Source: Solea solea (lineage: Eukaryota; Chordata; Actinopteri; Pleuronectiformes; Soleidae). Taken from it: a DNA stretch of 64,000 bases. Every line of letters begins with the position of its first letter. Positions within the stretch are counted from its first letter, which is position 1. Shown here piece after piece: positions 45,035 to 59,300 of the stretch. The notes under the pieces are model-generated. The model saw only the letters and a program-made list of their open reading frames with translations, did no database searches and was not told the DNA's origin. The position numbers and the translations under genes were made by a program. The stretch covers positions 21,153,322-21,217,321 of the forward strand of contig NC_081143.1 in NCBI RefSeq assembly GCF_958295425.1, read 5' to 3'.

Positions 45035-46930
45035 GACTGTTTTAATGTGGCACAGAGTGAGTGGAGGACAAGTCTCGTATTCATTGGCACTTCTGTTAGA
45101 CACAGGGTGTTCCAGTGTGATGTTGCTGTGTGCTCGTGAATGGAAACACTTGCCAGTCAGCTTTTCTCCCTTCTTAGTAACAAAAAAAAATGATGCTTCT
45201 CTTTTTTTCCCCCTTAAGACCAACATCAAGATCAACTTCTCATACTGTAAAAAAAAAAAAAGGTTTCACAAAATTCCCCATACATTTGAGGCAGAAAGAG
45301 CTTTTATAGCAAAATGTGTGACTGTGACATTATAATGACCAGTGATTATCTTGTATTTCTTGTATTTAGACGGTGGAGATGATTTTGATGACCCCTTGTT
45401 GCTGAGATTTTGATTATCAGGTGAGATGATGATGGAGTCTCTGGATTCAGTGACAAAGAGATGTTAACAGTTTGGAATGCTCCCTCATTCTGCCTTAGAG
45501 TTACGGTATATGACTCCCGAGCTTAGCAAAAATGTTACAGATCACGATGTCCGGCTCCTTCCTCCGCTGATACCTAGAGACAACCTTGGGGAGGACTGTA
45601 TTCCACTGTGTTATCTTTCCTTTCCCTCAGCAGATGAAGGAGCAACAATGACACAAGAAAGAACACTCAGAGAACTTACGTGAGCCAAGGTTGCACAAAG
45701 GCCTTATTGTAAGACAATGTGATTTGTGAGTAACAGCTGGTCTATAATGAGTTTTTAGCTTTTTCTCTATGAATGTGTAAGTTGCTAATATATGTATAGA
45801 ATGCCAATAAATGAAGTTTTCCCTTACACACCTAGGGCGTAAATCCACAACTGCACCGCTCATTTTTCCACAAACACAATTTTTTTTTTTTATAGGTCTG
45901 ATGTTTTGCCAGTGCTGTTGTAAAGTGTGTATTTTACAAAGTGAAAGCTCATAAAAGAGTATATTTCCATGTATTATATGCATATGTTTCATGTGAATCA
46001 TCAGACCAACCCATTTATGAGTGTACAGACAGAGTGAGGCCTCAACTCCACCTGTGGCAACCTAGGAAGTGAAAATGAAGGATTTTCAAGAAACCAGTCT
46101 TTTCAAATCAACCAAACTACTCAAGATCCACTTCAGGTCAGGCTTTCATCACTTTGATGGTCAAGTATTATGTGACTTTACACCAGACACTAATCAATTG
46201 TTCTTCGATTTATTATTTCAGGGCTAGTACATGGCTGCCACTCAGGTATACGTTACTACGCTTGGGCTCTTAAACATCTTTACTGATAATTCTGTGCATA
46301 GTTCTTACATATACAAAAACAAGGAAACCCAAGAGGAGGAAAACAGAAAATGACCCACTTGGCTGAATGACCTGCATTTTACAATGGCAATGGTTTTTGA
46401 AAGCAATATCAACCTCTGAGTCAATGGTTTGGGAGTTTTCTTGTTTCCCAAGATGCTTAATTACTATCAAACAGCCTGTGAAGAGCCCTAATGTCAGCAT
46501 GCTAATTTGGGTTTCTTTGGGTTTCTTATTCCAGCATTTATCAATACAGATTTCTTGAGTTGGTTTGTTGATGTTGCTGTTTTATGGTAGTTGGCACCCT
46601 TTAATGTTGCATTATTGCCTTCTTATTGTATTCTCCCCCTTATTTATTTATGTCATGTCGCAACTATAACGTACAAATAATTCAGCTGCCAGGTGTTAAA
46701 GTAGATCCAAGTTTTAGCATCTTTATACAAGCTCTGAGTATGTCTCAGAGGTCACATGAAGATTTTGACAAATCACTTTTAAAGCTCTTGAAGGCCTAGC
46801 GCCTCGTCATATCTTCCTTACTTACACCTTTATTTAAAGTTGAGCCTTTTTTGGGGTTATTGGAATATTTATAGTAGTATTTTTATTATGATTTCAATTG
46901 CAGTCTTAAAATCCAACAAAAAAATAAAAA

Positions 46931-47065
46931 ATAAAGTCAGAATTCTGAGGAGTGCCCTAATACATGTGTCATTATGAATTGCTGTTCGGTTAAAAACATT
47001 TTGCCAGCTTACTTTGTTGCAGAGTTACGTAGGTCAAGGTTAAATTACACAATCTCCCTTCTCCT
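46931..47065 (+). repeat. Direct duplicate, right copy (internally deleted)
   Basis: Same ends as 44,787-45,034; the middle is missing between gtgccctaatac and atgtgtcattatgaattgc. This suggests an old local duplication or a dispersed repeat. Confidence 0.8.
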
Positions 47066-47142
47066 CCTAAGTGGGCTTTATTCTTGATAAATATGTGAAC
47101 GTGATTGGGGCAAGGTCCATCATTAAACTATAGTACCCTACT

Positions 47143-47418
47143 ATATTATTGGAATAGTGAGGCCAATTCCTTTATTTTTGTCATAGACTGAAAACATTTG
47201 GGTTTGACATCAAAAGATGAACAATTCAGCTTTTACTTGCAGGTATTTACATCTGGATCTGATACACAACATAGAAGATAGCACCTTTGCTTTGAACCCA
47301 CCCATTTTTTGAACCCACGTTGCTGAAATGTTCATCTTTTGATGTCAAACCCAAATGTTTTTAGTCTATGACAAAAATAAAGGAATTGGCCTCACTGTTC
47401 CATTACTGTAGGAACGTA
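47143..47418. mobile_element. Short inverted-repeat transposon (MITE), Tc1/mariner-like
   Basis: Left arm 47155-47222 (gtgaggccaattcctttatt ... gacatcaaaagatgaac) is almost perfectly inverse to the right arm at 47332-47400. The interior (caggtatttacatctggatc) has no coding capacity. The ends resemble a common fish Tc1/mariner-type MITE. Confidence 0.7.
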
Positions 47419-49080
47419 CTGTATGTGATACAGATTGAATAATGAATGAGTGTAAACCAATTGCAGGTATGAACAGGGTGGGTGGAATTACATAAAGTGT
47501 CATGCAGGCGGATGTGAAGAGGATTGTTTCAACGTAATGCAACAATGCAAATACCTCACCTACTTGTTTGTCAATTCATCTCTTGTACAAACAATGGATT
47601 GGAAGTAGAAATCTTCATTAAATATAAAATTTGCTGTATTATTATTTAGATGAAAGGCGAGTTGACTTACAGAAAAGAATATATATAATGTTAAATATAT
47701 ACTGTTAAATTAATAATTTTAATAAATTAGTCTTTAATGAGTCTTAATTGATTTTTTTGTTCTTACATTTTTTGAGATTGTGTTTAGGAATATGTCCAGA
47801 TCAGTTACGTCAGATTACGTCAGTGATGTTTTTCCAAAATGTCTGCAAGGTCTCATTGAAAATTGTTCCAAAAATGATTCACATGTTCACAGTGAAAAAA
47901 ACCAGACAAACTGATGTTCTAATGTTTCTGTCAATTTTTTGCAGAAGGTACAGTTGACAGTGCATTTACCACCGTGTCATATTCACTAATTCATTAACAT
48001 ATGTATATCAAAGCATTCCACTGCCTTCTCCTCCCCATCTCTTGTGGGTCCTGTCGGGGCACGCGCACCATGACGTGGCGGGCTTTTACGCTCCTGTCAT
48101 CAACAACTGTGTAACTTTGTAAGGAACTGAGGCATTTAATTACTGCAGCCATGTCGAGGATGTTATAATACAGCACTGGCCATCTGCGCGTGGGTGCTTT
48201 GACTGAATACTTTTCTTTGGTACTTTCTTAAGTGAGTGCGTCACCTGTCAGCACCTTTGTGGTAATAGCGCATTTGCGTCTTTACGCACGGACGAAGCTC
48301 TCTTCTGATTTTATTGGCTGCCCACCAGGCTTGTTTTCTTGGCTTGTAATGTTTTTGCAAACTCAAGTGAAGTCAGAAAAAAAAAGCTATCTGTAGTGAT
48401 GTTCCTGCCCTTTCCTGTGTAAGGCTCCACCTATTTCAACAGCACACTTGTCGCCGAGCCTCTGACCTGGCCTCCGCGTCTCGTCTCGTCTCTTCCCAGG
48501 TAAGTCATTTCAAAGCACAATTCCTTGGTTCTTTGAAAACATATAATTTATTGCCAATAGCAAACTACAACCATCACACGTAACCACAAACTTGGAATGT
48601 GCGTGAGTTATACCTTAAATTTGCTTTTGGCATATCAAATAAACCATTTTTTAGCATGTATATCTTATTTTATTTCCCAATTTCTACATAAAAATGTTTG
48701 GATTCAAATATTTTGGGGTTTCTTATCCTAGAAAATCCTGCTTAGTTTGTATAAAATGCCTGATGAAAACAAAAATCTCTTACGGGACCTACAAAACCAA
48801 ACCATAAAGCTATATTCTTTAAGAAGCAGGCAGAATGAAAATGGCTGAATACTTTTCCCCTCACTTACTGAACTAAAACCTAGTGATTTTTTTTTAACCA
48901 TCTGCATGAATAGGGTGAACAAATGATAATAATAGTTTCCTCCCTGCCACCGCAGCATTGTGGGGTAACAAAAACAAATCGGTGCACAGTTTTCTAATTA
49001 ACGCTCAAGAGGGAAACAAAAAGCTAGTCCAGGTGTCGCTGTTGTGTGGTTGTGTCACTGCTGTGTGGTTGTGTCCGTTC
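47419..49080. other. Upstream region of copy C, candidate non-coding exon at about 48,400-48,499
   Basis: The patch at 48,180-48,500 is CpG-richer than its surroundings and ends in cttcccag/GTAAGT (donor at 48,500), a perfect splice donor. It could be a 5' non-coding exon or an alternative promoter for copy C, or part of another transcript. Elsewhere I see no gene. Confidence 0.3.
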
Positions 49081-49169
49081 TTTATAAGGTTACACTTGAA
49101 TAACGGGATAACAACACTGTCGGACGAGAGGAAGGCTTCCCCGGCTGTGGACCAGGACTTCACATCATG
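49081..49169 (+). promoter_or_regulatory. Copy C candidate TATA box and start exon
   Basis: TTTATAAG at 49081-49088 lies about 80 bp upstream of the conserved ATG (49167-49169), leaving room for a transcript start near 49110 and a short 5' UTR. The same TATA-like block recurs at 49901-49908, but there the ATG/donor part has been deleted (cttcacaaatg then a T run). Only the upstream copy can serve as E1. Confidence 0.4.
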
Positions 49170-52100
49170 GTTCGTAACAAGTCTTTACTGAGCTGAACTG
49201 TTTTTTAAATAAAAGAGAAACAGAAATTATTCCTAATTCCAGTTTGTGCTTCAAACTGCACTACAAAAATGACTTGGCCTACATACCATTTAACCATTTA
49301 ACCGTGGATACTTAATGACAAGAAACCTCTAAAGCAGTGGTCCCCAAACCCCGGGCCGCGGACCGGTACCGGTCCGTGGGTCAATTGTTGCCGGGCCGCA
49401 GAGAAAGAATACATAACTTGACATTATTTTTATATTATATTATTAACATTATTTCTGTTTTATTTATTATGAGATTCTGAACGACGTTTTATTTTGAAAA
49501 ATTACCGGACTCTCTCCACCACATCTGTCTATGACTCACTCTTGACATATGTCAAGATGCTTGCCACGGTCACACGTCACGGTTGAAGAAGAAGAAGATC
49601 AACTCCTGGAGATCGCAAAATGACGGCGGCATTAAAAGTATGTTAGAGACAATAACTGCCGGTGTTCTGGATTAAAGTCATGCATTTCTTGCATTTGTGT
49701 TACTGAAAAAAATAACTTTCACATAAAATAGTACTGATAAAAGCTCATCCAACATTTACATATTTAGCACTTCACCTTTAAAGGTTTTGAAAATGCCTTT
49801 TTAGTCAAAGGATTTTTTAAAGTATGTTGCAGTTAGAATAAAAGCATGTGCGCGTCAGTGTGACTTGGTTCAGAGAAACACAGATAAATAGTTCACGTTG
49901 TTTATAAGGTTACACTTAAATAACAACACTGTCTGACAAGACGAGAGCTGTACCTTCTGTGGACCAGGACTTCACAAATGTTTTTTTAAATAACAAGGAA
50001 ACAGAAATTAATTCCAGTTTCTGCTTCAAACTGCACTACAAAAATGACTCGGCCTACATACATACTTTTTAACCTAGGTGTGTCCGTGAATACTTAATGA
50101 CAAGAAACTGTCAGGTTATACTTTACCTTGATGGTGAACAAAACTTACATCCTTCTCCCAGACACCCCTGTTATAAAGCATTTTAATAACATCAATTAAT
50201 ACAATGTTCACAAAGATAAAAAATACTCTCTGTAAACAAGTCTGTAAAAACTCTGACTGGTTTTGTATTTTACAAAGTATTCCTGACAATAAAACATTGT
50301 CTCATTGTTTTTCCATTTACACCTTTTTTGATTTTACACCACTTTCTGTTAATTTCACTGACATTTTTTTTTTTTTTCACAGTGTGGGACTCCACCATGG
50401 CTGCTGGCCTCTCTGGCCTTTGCCTGTGTGACTTCTCTGGTTGACATCTCTCCACTGTGAGTAGATCTGCCTTATACCTTTAAGTTCAAATGTGCACTCT
50501 GGGCTTCCTCATTTTAAATCACTGATTCTAATAATAATAATAAAAAAGGAAATATGTGGATTCACATTGAAGTTAAATTCAGCTCCATATTTCACTTGTG
50601 TCTTACATAAAAAGAGCTGTTGTGTAGTATGCAGTTTGTGTCACGTAAGTCAAGGTAATGTGGTTTTTGAAAGGATGCCAGTATCACTGTAAACCTGAAC
50701 ATTTCGACTCACTCCTAAATAATTGGGGCAGTTTAATCAAAGCCAGTCAAGTCAATAAGTTAACCCGACATATAACTAGTGAGTGTTGATGTCGTTTTCG
50801 AGTGAAAATCCATATTTCACTTGTTTTTTTATTGAAAATTAGACATATACAAAATAATATTAGTATGAATATTATACACATCATAATATTCATTCATTGA
50901 GAAGTGTTTTTGGCCTCCAGTTATCCACTTTCATTTGGATAGACATGCTCCTTCTATACATTCTACAAAAGATTTAAATTAAATGAGTCCTTTTCAGTCC
51001 TGCCAGGGGTTAGGGTTAACCGCAGCCACTGAGCAGTGCCCGGGGAGCGATGGGGGTCGGAACCTTGCTCAGGGGTACCCCAGCCCTTTTTTTTAACCTG
51101 GTGGGGACTCTAACCGGCAACCCTTCAGTTACAAGCCAAGTTCCCTTTCCACTTGCCCACGGGCTGCCTTACACAAGAGATATTTGATGTCCTCCCAAAA
51201 GTCTTTATATACCCCTCCTGGAATGTTCTTGTCCTCCTCATCTGGTGTTTTAATTTAGTCTTTGACAAAGAAAAAGTAAATTGTGTCTTTTTACTTTGTC
51301 TGAGCTTTTCTAGTCCAAAAACCAAGGCTGAATTTCTATCACCTATTGTTATTACATTGGTTGTCAATCACTGTACGAGAGATGAATTTGCTTTTGATTC
51401 TATGTTAATTTTTGTTTTATTGGCAAATTTTCCCACAGAAATGTTTGTTGATGTCAAGCTCATTTGAAGTCGTAGCAATTGTTCAACTTTTTTATAAAGC
51501 ATTGTTTTATTATTGAATAAAAGAAAGTTCAGTTGTTAGTAACAACGTTGTATTCATATTTTTGAACTAACTAACTGAAAGAGGCATCTTTATTACAGTT
51601 GCATCACAGCAAATAAATCTTTTCTGGTAAATTGAATGTATTCAAACTCAAACACAGACTAAGATAAAAAGCTTACAATGAGAAAAAGTGTCAGCACCCT
51701 TAACATTACATGGTGCAGTCTGACAAGAGTATTTGTCTTTTCCTGGTCTCTGTAGGAAGGTGATGTCTGCCCCAAACGTGCTGCGTGTGGGAACAACAGA
51801 GAACATCTTTGTGGAGTGTCAAGACTGTACAGGGGGAGACATACAGGTTTACATCAACGTGACAAACCATCCAACCAAGACCAGGGAGCTGGTGTACACA
51901 TCTGTGACCCTTAACAGTGCAAATCACTTCCAGGCATTCGGACAAATAAAAGTTAATGGAACACCATTCATTTCCAATCACAAGTGTTAGAGTAAATTGT
52001 TTGCATTATTATTATTCCTCATCATTAAAATTGCACTGCCCAAGGTGTATATTGTATTGTATATTAACCCTATTATTACTTTTTTTTATTATTACTTATT

Positions 52101-53345
52101 ATTGAACCTTACACTTTAATAATATTTTTTTTCGAATGTTTTTTATTTTATATCTTTATTTCATTAGTTATATTTTATCTTATTTAAGTGCTTACACTGT
52201 TTATATTTTGTATTTGTCACTTGTTTAACTCTGACCATTTTGCTGCTGTAAAAAATAAATTTCCCCAGTGTGGGATCACTAAAGTCTAATCATATACACC
52301 TGTCCTGCTCCTCATTACTGATTCCTCTGTAAATGCTGCCTTCAGATCCCCGCTGAAGAGTTTAGCAGGGATCCCACCGTGAAGCAGTATGTCTACCTGC
52401 AAGCTCATTTTCCTGACGACCTGCTGGAGAAAGTCGTCCTTGTGTCCTTCCAGTCCGGCTACATCTTCATCCAGACTGACAAGAGCCTCTACACCCCCAG
52501 CAGTAAAGGTGTGTTCAGTATATATGATAGTACATAAGAACACACTGTGTATCACTGTGTGGATTTATTCATGACAATTTCTAACACTCTGCATTTTTAA
52601 AGGGAATCAGTCTAATCAGCCTCTTTCTCTTCCTGTCAGTTCTTTACAGGATGTTTGCAGTGACACCTCGCATGGAGCCCATTGAGAGTGATGGAAACAA
52701 TTTTAAGGATTCTTTCATTGACATTGAGATTATGGTATTGCATTCGCTATATTAAGCACAAAATAGAAAGTATAAAGTATATCAGCATTTACCAAAATTT
52801 GCAAAATAGCCAAGTGACAGTCATTGAGTTGATGACAACCAGGGATGATGTGGCACTGTTGAACTTTGTTTTTTGTTTGTTTTGTTTTTAGACTCCTGAC
52901 GACATAACTTTACCTGTTGGTTCAATCTCTCCAACATCGGGGATCTACTTTGGTGTTTTCCAACTTGAAGAAATTTTCAGGTTAGTTTTATTTAGTTTTA
53001 TCAATTACAAATCAGAAGGTTGATACCACTCTCATAACATCTCATAAAAATGTTATAAGATCCAGGGGATAATTAGCATAGCTTCACAGGAACATTGCTA
53101 ACGGGAGGAAACAGCCTGACACTGTTGGCTGTTGCCAAGAGACATAAAATAGGCTAGTCCAGCACACTGTGCAGTAAAAACTATCCATTGATCCTTATCA
53201 TAAATATAAAAGATACACAATCTTAACTAACTTGTGTGATATAGCTATATGTGTATTATAATTTATCTTTAGTTGGTATTGTTAGAAATGTAATCTAAAG
53301 AGAAATGTTAGTTGGGATTTGGAGACACACACACGACACGAGTAA

Positions 53346-53380
<35 letters not shown>

Positions 53381-56300
53381 CGCGCATGCACAGTCCTGGA
53401 GTCTGGAAAGTGGTGGCCAAATTCCAAAAGAACCCACAGCAGAGCTACACTGCAGAGTTTGAGGTCAAGGAATATGGTGCGTTCCTTTTACCTGAAGTTT
53501 ACCTTTGAACTCATGATGTAAGTATTTATTTACTTTCTGGTGTTGGACACATATTAAGTTTCATTTATATTTCCAGTGCTGCCGAGTTTTGAGGTGAAGT
53601 TGATGCCTGTGAGCTCCTTCTTCTATAAGGACAGTCCAGAGCTCACTGTCAACATCAAAGCTACGTGCGTATATATATATATATTTTTTTTTTGTGGCTT
53701 TCAGAAATAGAATCATTAAAGGCTGAGTGAAAGAAAAAATAATGTTATTGTGTTGCTGCTTTTGTCTGACTTTCATTGAAACTGCATGTTTCTTGTGGTT
53801 TCAGGTATCTGTCTGGTCAAGGTGTGTCGGGCACAGCACAAGGGATATTTGGGGTTGTGCTTGAAGGTCAGAAGAGGAGCTTTCCAAATTCTGTTCAGAG
53901 AGTAGCGGTGAGCACATACATTATATTTATTTTTTGATTTAAAGAGAGATTAAAAAAAGCAACACAAACAAAAAAAAGATATGAAAACAATTCAACTATA
54001 ATCTTAAATTAGTTAAGTCATCAGTTGAGTGTTTCACAAAATTCATTATCTCAGCAAAAAATACTGTCAACATTTTCCATGTTTGTGTTAATATCTGCTG
54101 TAGGATTATTTGCAGGAAGACTAGGAGCTATATTTAAAAGAGGTTATTGAACTCATTTGCTATTTTGTTTAAACCATTAATTTCTACATTATTTTTCATT
54201 AGGTAATTTGGAATTGTTGGCTTTTATTTTATTACATTATTTATTATTCCTCATGTAACCTTGCTATTTTTATTTAATAGGTTATTTTAGTATACATCAC
54301 TGCCAGGGACTCATCAATAGTTCATGTTGTGCAGTTAACTTTGACAGTTCCCCTGACATATAGCATATCTTTTAAATTCTTAGTCTTAGTCATCTGTTGT
54401 CATTTTGTATCAGTGGTGGAGTGGCTCAGTGGTGATGACCACCTGTGGTTAAATCCCTGTGTGCAAAGGATTCATGGTCACAAGTTCAACTCCACCCCTG
54501 GCAGATTGTACTCAATTCCCCTGTAAGTCGCTTTGGATAAAAGCGTCTGCTAAATGAGATGTAATGTATTATGCTTACTGTTGGCATGTTGCTTGTATGG
54601 CTGATACCTTGGCTAGTGGATCCTGTTTACAGGTGTGGCCTAGGCCTGGTAGCCTGGCAGTTGGTAGATCATCCCTGTTCAGAATCTTGTCCAGTGGACC
54701 ATGTCCACTGCAGCCAGACACTATTTAGCCACAAAGCTTAGAAAAGACTGCAGTTAAATCCACAATGTAAAAGGTTACCAAGATGTTACCATATTTTCAG
54801 AGTTGTGAGGTGTTGTTCACCAGTTGGGCCATGTAGGCCGAATGAAAGCTACAACAACAGCAACAGAACTTGTTAATGGATGAATTATATTCCATAGTAT
54901 TGAATATGCATGCAGAACGAGGACAGATACATTCCGTAATCCTTAAAGTATAAAAGTATTTCTAAGTATTATTAAAATTTAAGTTGCAGTCAAATGATCC
55001 AAGGAGTTAAATTCTCAAAGGCACAGCACGTCAGCCATCTTGGACCAGTTGGGCCACATGGGTTGTAAAGTTAGGCCTTTACATCTGAGACACAATCAGA
55101 GAGACTAAACAATTTAGGATTTTCAGTTTGCCTGTTGTCACCAACCCCACCAGTTAAATTATTTATGTATCTATATGATGATGAGAATAAATCAAAGTTG
55201 GTTTTGTAGCTTACATCTAAATGTCCACTTACTCTTTTTTTTGATGTGTTAGGTTGAAAATGGTGCTGGAGTGGTCAAACTGACGAGGGAACACATCACA
55301 CAGACCTTCCAAAATATCGACAACCTTGTGGGGAGTTCCATATTTGTAGCAGTCAGTGTGCTGACAGACAGTGGTAAGAAAAACAGTCTGTGTCACATGA
55401 TCATGTGTGATTTGAATTTCATTGATCAATAAGAAAATGTAAAACACATTATGTCAACTCAACAGGTAGTGAAATGGTGGAGGCAGAGTTGAGAGGCATC
55501 CAGATCGTTACATCCCCCTACACCATTCACTTCAAGAGAACGCCCAAATATTTCAAACCAGGAATGGCCTTCCATGTTTCTGTAATGCATTTACTCATAA
55601 TTTATAATTATTATACAATTATATTTCAAAATAAATTCATGATTTAAAGGGACAGTTCAATATATTCTTATTATGTGGCTGTTTGTTTCTTTCATGGCAG
55701 ATTGAAGTTGTGAATCCAGATGAAACTCCAGCACAAGGTGTTGCAGTGGTGGTGAGTCCAGGTGATGTGAGGGGTTTGACTGCAGCTGATGGCCTTGCAA
55801 AGCTTCCCATCAATACAGAGGCAAGAGCATCAGATCTGAGAATCACTGTAAGTCTCTGAAACATCTTGTTTCCCTCCCCTTTTTTCCCCCTTTTTGCTTT
55901 TTTTCTCATATAAAATGAAGTGGCACTATCACCAAATTCCGCAGCTTAATTTACTTTACAGCATGTGGTGATCTGGTTATCTTAATATGACCTTGATGTC
56001 ATTCTTTTCTTTGTGGCATACGGTATAATGTAAATGTAATAGTGTATGTATGAACTGGGGGCTGATGTTTGTAAACACAGCAGACACAAAGTTGGCTCCT
56101 CCTCCCCTGCTCACACCTGTGCCACAGAGTTTTGAATAATAAACTTATGAACACATGGACGCACTAACTTTGTGCATGCAATGGGTCTATGTGTGAAATG
56201 GCTTTTCAAAGTAGATTACACTGCCTTAGACAGTGTTTATTTATTATGTAGAATGTTCATACCACTTCAATAACCTACCTGTAAAATATGTCCATAATCT

Positions 56301-59300
56301 GTAAAAAATTCTGCAAATTAGCATTTATCCATATGTCTATTAATATAGCGTATTCACTGCACCTTATCTGTATATAATAATCTGCACAATATAATTGTAT
56401 TTATAGCGCTCATTTATATTATATTATATCATATTTGTTTTTTTTATATTTATACTTATTCATAGAACAAATCTACTTCTGTACATATATATTCATATTC
56501 TTGCAATTTCAGCTTGTTTCACTTCTGGTGAGATGCAAACCTTATTTCGTGACCCGAAACTTGTATTTGAGTAATGACAATAAAGTTGAATCTCATCTTA
56601 TCTCATCTCACCTGGTAGCTTGCATTAGCTGAAGTGGTGGCTCGTAGATTCAAAGCTCAAACTCAGGACTACAGACGTCCAGTTTGTCACAACATACTTT
56701 TATTACCAGCAATTCACAGTATGAGTTCACTGCTATATAAATATATGTATGTATAGTATATATATATATAATATACATGTATGTGTATATATATATATTA
56801 TATATATATATACACATATATATAAATATATATATACATATATATATGTATTTTGTAGGAATGTAACAATGCGTGGCTAACATAAAAGAGACTCTTTATG
56901 CCTGTCATCTCCTTCAGTGTTTACCGACTGTAACCTGTTTGTCCCGCCCCCCCTCACTGTTATTGGCTGGAGGATATAAACACAATGGCCAAATGTTGCC
57001 ACCCAGTAACATTCTGACCGAGAACAAAACAAAGGCAAAACATTAATTACCAGCAAAAAAAAATACATATACACTTCTGGTAGCTCATTAAGGATGATTG
57101 ACATAGATTACTTTAAGATTAAACTTTTTTGAAAAATGCTGCAATACTCTACCTTTAACTAAGATATTGTCTTAAAAACCTTTCAGTTATTGTCAGTAGT
57201 TCACTATCGATACGACTGGATAGAACAGTACAGATCTGGGACCTTTTGTATTTCTTTACATTGCTGTGTTTGTAAACCTGTCTGTGTCTCTGATTTTAGG
57301 CAAAAACCAGTGATCCTCGTATTTCACCGGAAAGACAAGCATCAGCCACCATGGTAGCTCTTCCGTATAAAACTGAAAGTTACAGCTACATCAACATAGG
57401 TAAATAAAATCCTGAAATACTGTAACTTCAAATGGTAAAACACATTAATGAGTACCATGAAATCTTTTCATTGTGCAGAACTCATCACAAAATTGTTTTT
57501 CACAGGTGTGCATACAGCAGAGGTTGAGTTAGGAGACAATCTGAGGATCTACCTCTACTTGAACAGGGAGTCAAATCAAGACACTGATATCACATACCTG
57601 GTGAGCCACATGCTATGACCTACTGATCGTTCTGTATAAACTTGTGTTTGGGTCCATGCTGATGTTTTAATCTGTGTCCCCAGATCTTGAGCAGAGGTCA
57701 GTTGATCCGACATGGCCGTTACAGGACAAAAGGACAAGTAATGATTTCCCTGACCGTTCCCATCATCAAAGACATGCTGCCATCATTCCGCATCATAGCC
57801 TACTACCATCCAAATGACAATGAAGTGGTATCAGACTCTGTCTGGGTGGATGTCAAGGACTCCTGCATGGGCTCGGTGAGACACACATTATTGATATAGT
57901 GGAGTTACACTAAGTAAATTAAAAGAATACAATATTTATAATGTTTATAATGTAGTTTATAATGTAATAATAATGTTTGTGTGTGTGTGCTGCTTTAACA
58001 AACACAAAATGTTCTCTTTTCTTTACAATCAGCTGAAGTTAGAACCATTGAGACCTACTGCATCCTATAGGCCTCGAAGTACGTTTGGTCTGAAGGTTAC
58101 TGGAGATCCAGGAGCCGCAGTTGGACTGGTGGCAGTTAACAAAGGAGTCTCTGTCCTGAATAACAAGCACCGCCTCACCCAGAAAAAGGCATTTCTTTTT
58201 AAATTAATTTTCAATAAATTTAAAAGTTGTACAACATAAAAAGTGATGTCAATAAAATACATACATTTTAAGTATGTGTATTGTTTAGATCAATACTTCT
58301 TTTTTTGTCTTGAAAGTGTACATATAGGTTTGTTGACCATAGACACTGCAACACAGTTTAAGGTTCAAGGTTTACTTTAATGCCATCCATCATGTTAAGA
58401 CATGGAGGATGAACATTGTCACTCAGGACCATCATTTTTGTGGTTTGTGTGTTTGTATGTCTGTGTGAAAATGTCTTCCACTCTGTTCAGGTGCAGGAGA
58501 TCGTGGAGAAATTTGACACAGGCTGCACCCCTGGTGGAGGAAAGGATGGTATGAATGTGTTCTACGATGCTGGCCTGTTGTTTGAGTCCAGCACAGCTTC
58601 TGGAACTCCTTACAGACAAGGTGACACTGTGTTACTCTCAGATCTTTTGGTTTCTCCTTTTTCTCATTTAACGATAGGCAACATTGTTTTGGAAAATAAT
58701 TTGGTGCAGAAGTTTTGTGGGCCTCATTCTACTGGCTAATGGACAGTAGATATGATAATCCTTACTCCCCCTGTGGTGCCTCCTACTGAAATAGAATGAA
58801 AGACACTGTTTCTTAAATGTAGATTCTTCTCACCACCTTTGTGTTGAGGTGAACAGATATTTTGAACTTCACACAAGATAATTTGACATTAGAGCAAGTG
58901 AAATGATATGTATTTTAAAATTATACCCTATAAACTAACCCTAACCCTTTTTTATTTTGGGGAGAAAAAAACTTTAGTATACAGTCCAATAAATAAGGAT
59001 TTGGATTTTTTTTATTTGAATCTTGCAAAAGACGAGCATAGTCTAACCTTGTTTTGTCTGTGTTGCATTTTCAGAACTAAAATGTCCAGCCCCCAGCAAA
59101 AGGAGAAGAAGAAACACTATTATGGACGTCACAACCAGCTTAAGTAAGAACCACAGCTCTAAATCATCAGTGATTTAATGTGCAGTCACATTAGGTATTT
59201 TATTGTCTCTAGTTTGACATTTTGACTTTTAAGGTTATCCTTATTCAAAGGATAAACTTATCATTGTGGTTAGAAAGAAATCCTTCATCATCATTCGTCC

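Larger units (their letters stand above)
43160..47130. other. Intergenic region between copies B and C, no recognised protein gene
   Basis: AT-rich with T- and A-runs. A CT-rich patch at 43,750-43,860 (ctgtcccccacctctcc, then a C/T run and ctgaagcaaatggacacc) resembles a dispersed fish repeat. An AATAAA at 45806-45811 could end a transcript. Short open frames here show no recognisable domain and no good codon bias. The two halves share a duplicated segment, listed separately. Confidence 0.45.
50383..58620 (+). other. Copy C E2-E17: signal peptide and beta-chain MG1-MG6
   Basis: Signal segment [19 protein letters not shown], then [21 protein letters not shown]4 reads [21 protein letters not shown]9 ([11 protein letters not shown]) and E11 (GMAFHVS) match B rather than A, whereas E4 and E6 match A rather than B. 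E16 keeps [18 protein letters not shown], close to the DKGVFVLN motif of mammalian C3, which A and B have shortened. E14 and E16 are 3 and 9 bp longer than in B. The E3 donor is AAA/GTTAAT, weaker than in B. Confidence 0.9.

Noticed and set aside
50393..50460. ATG in a good Kozak context (ccaccATGG) inside E2 of copy C
   Set aside because: It is in the wrong frame (short peptide ending TTCTCTGGTTGA). A reads gctgtgg and B caccgtgg at this place, so it is not conserved.
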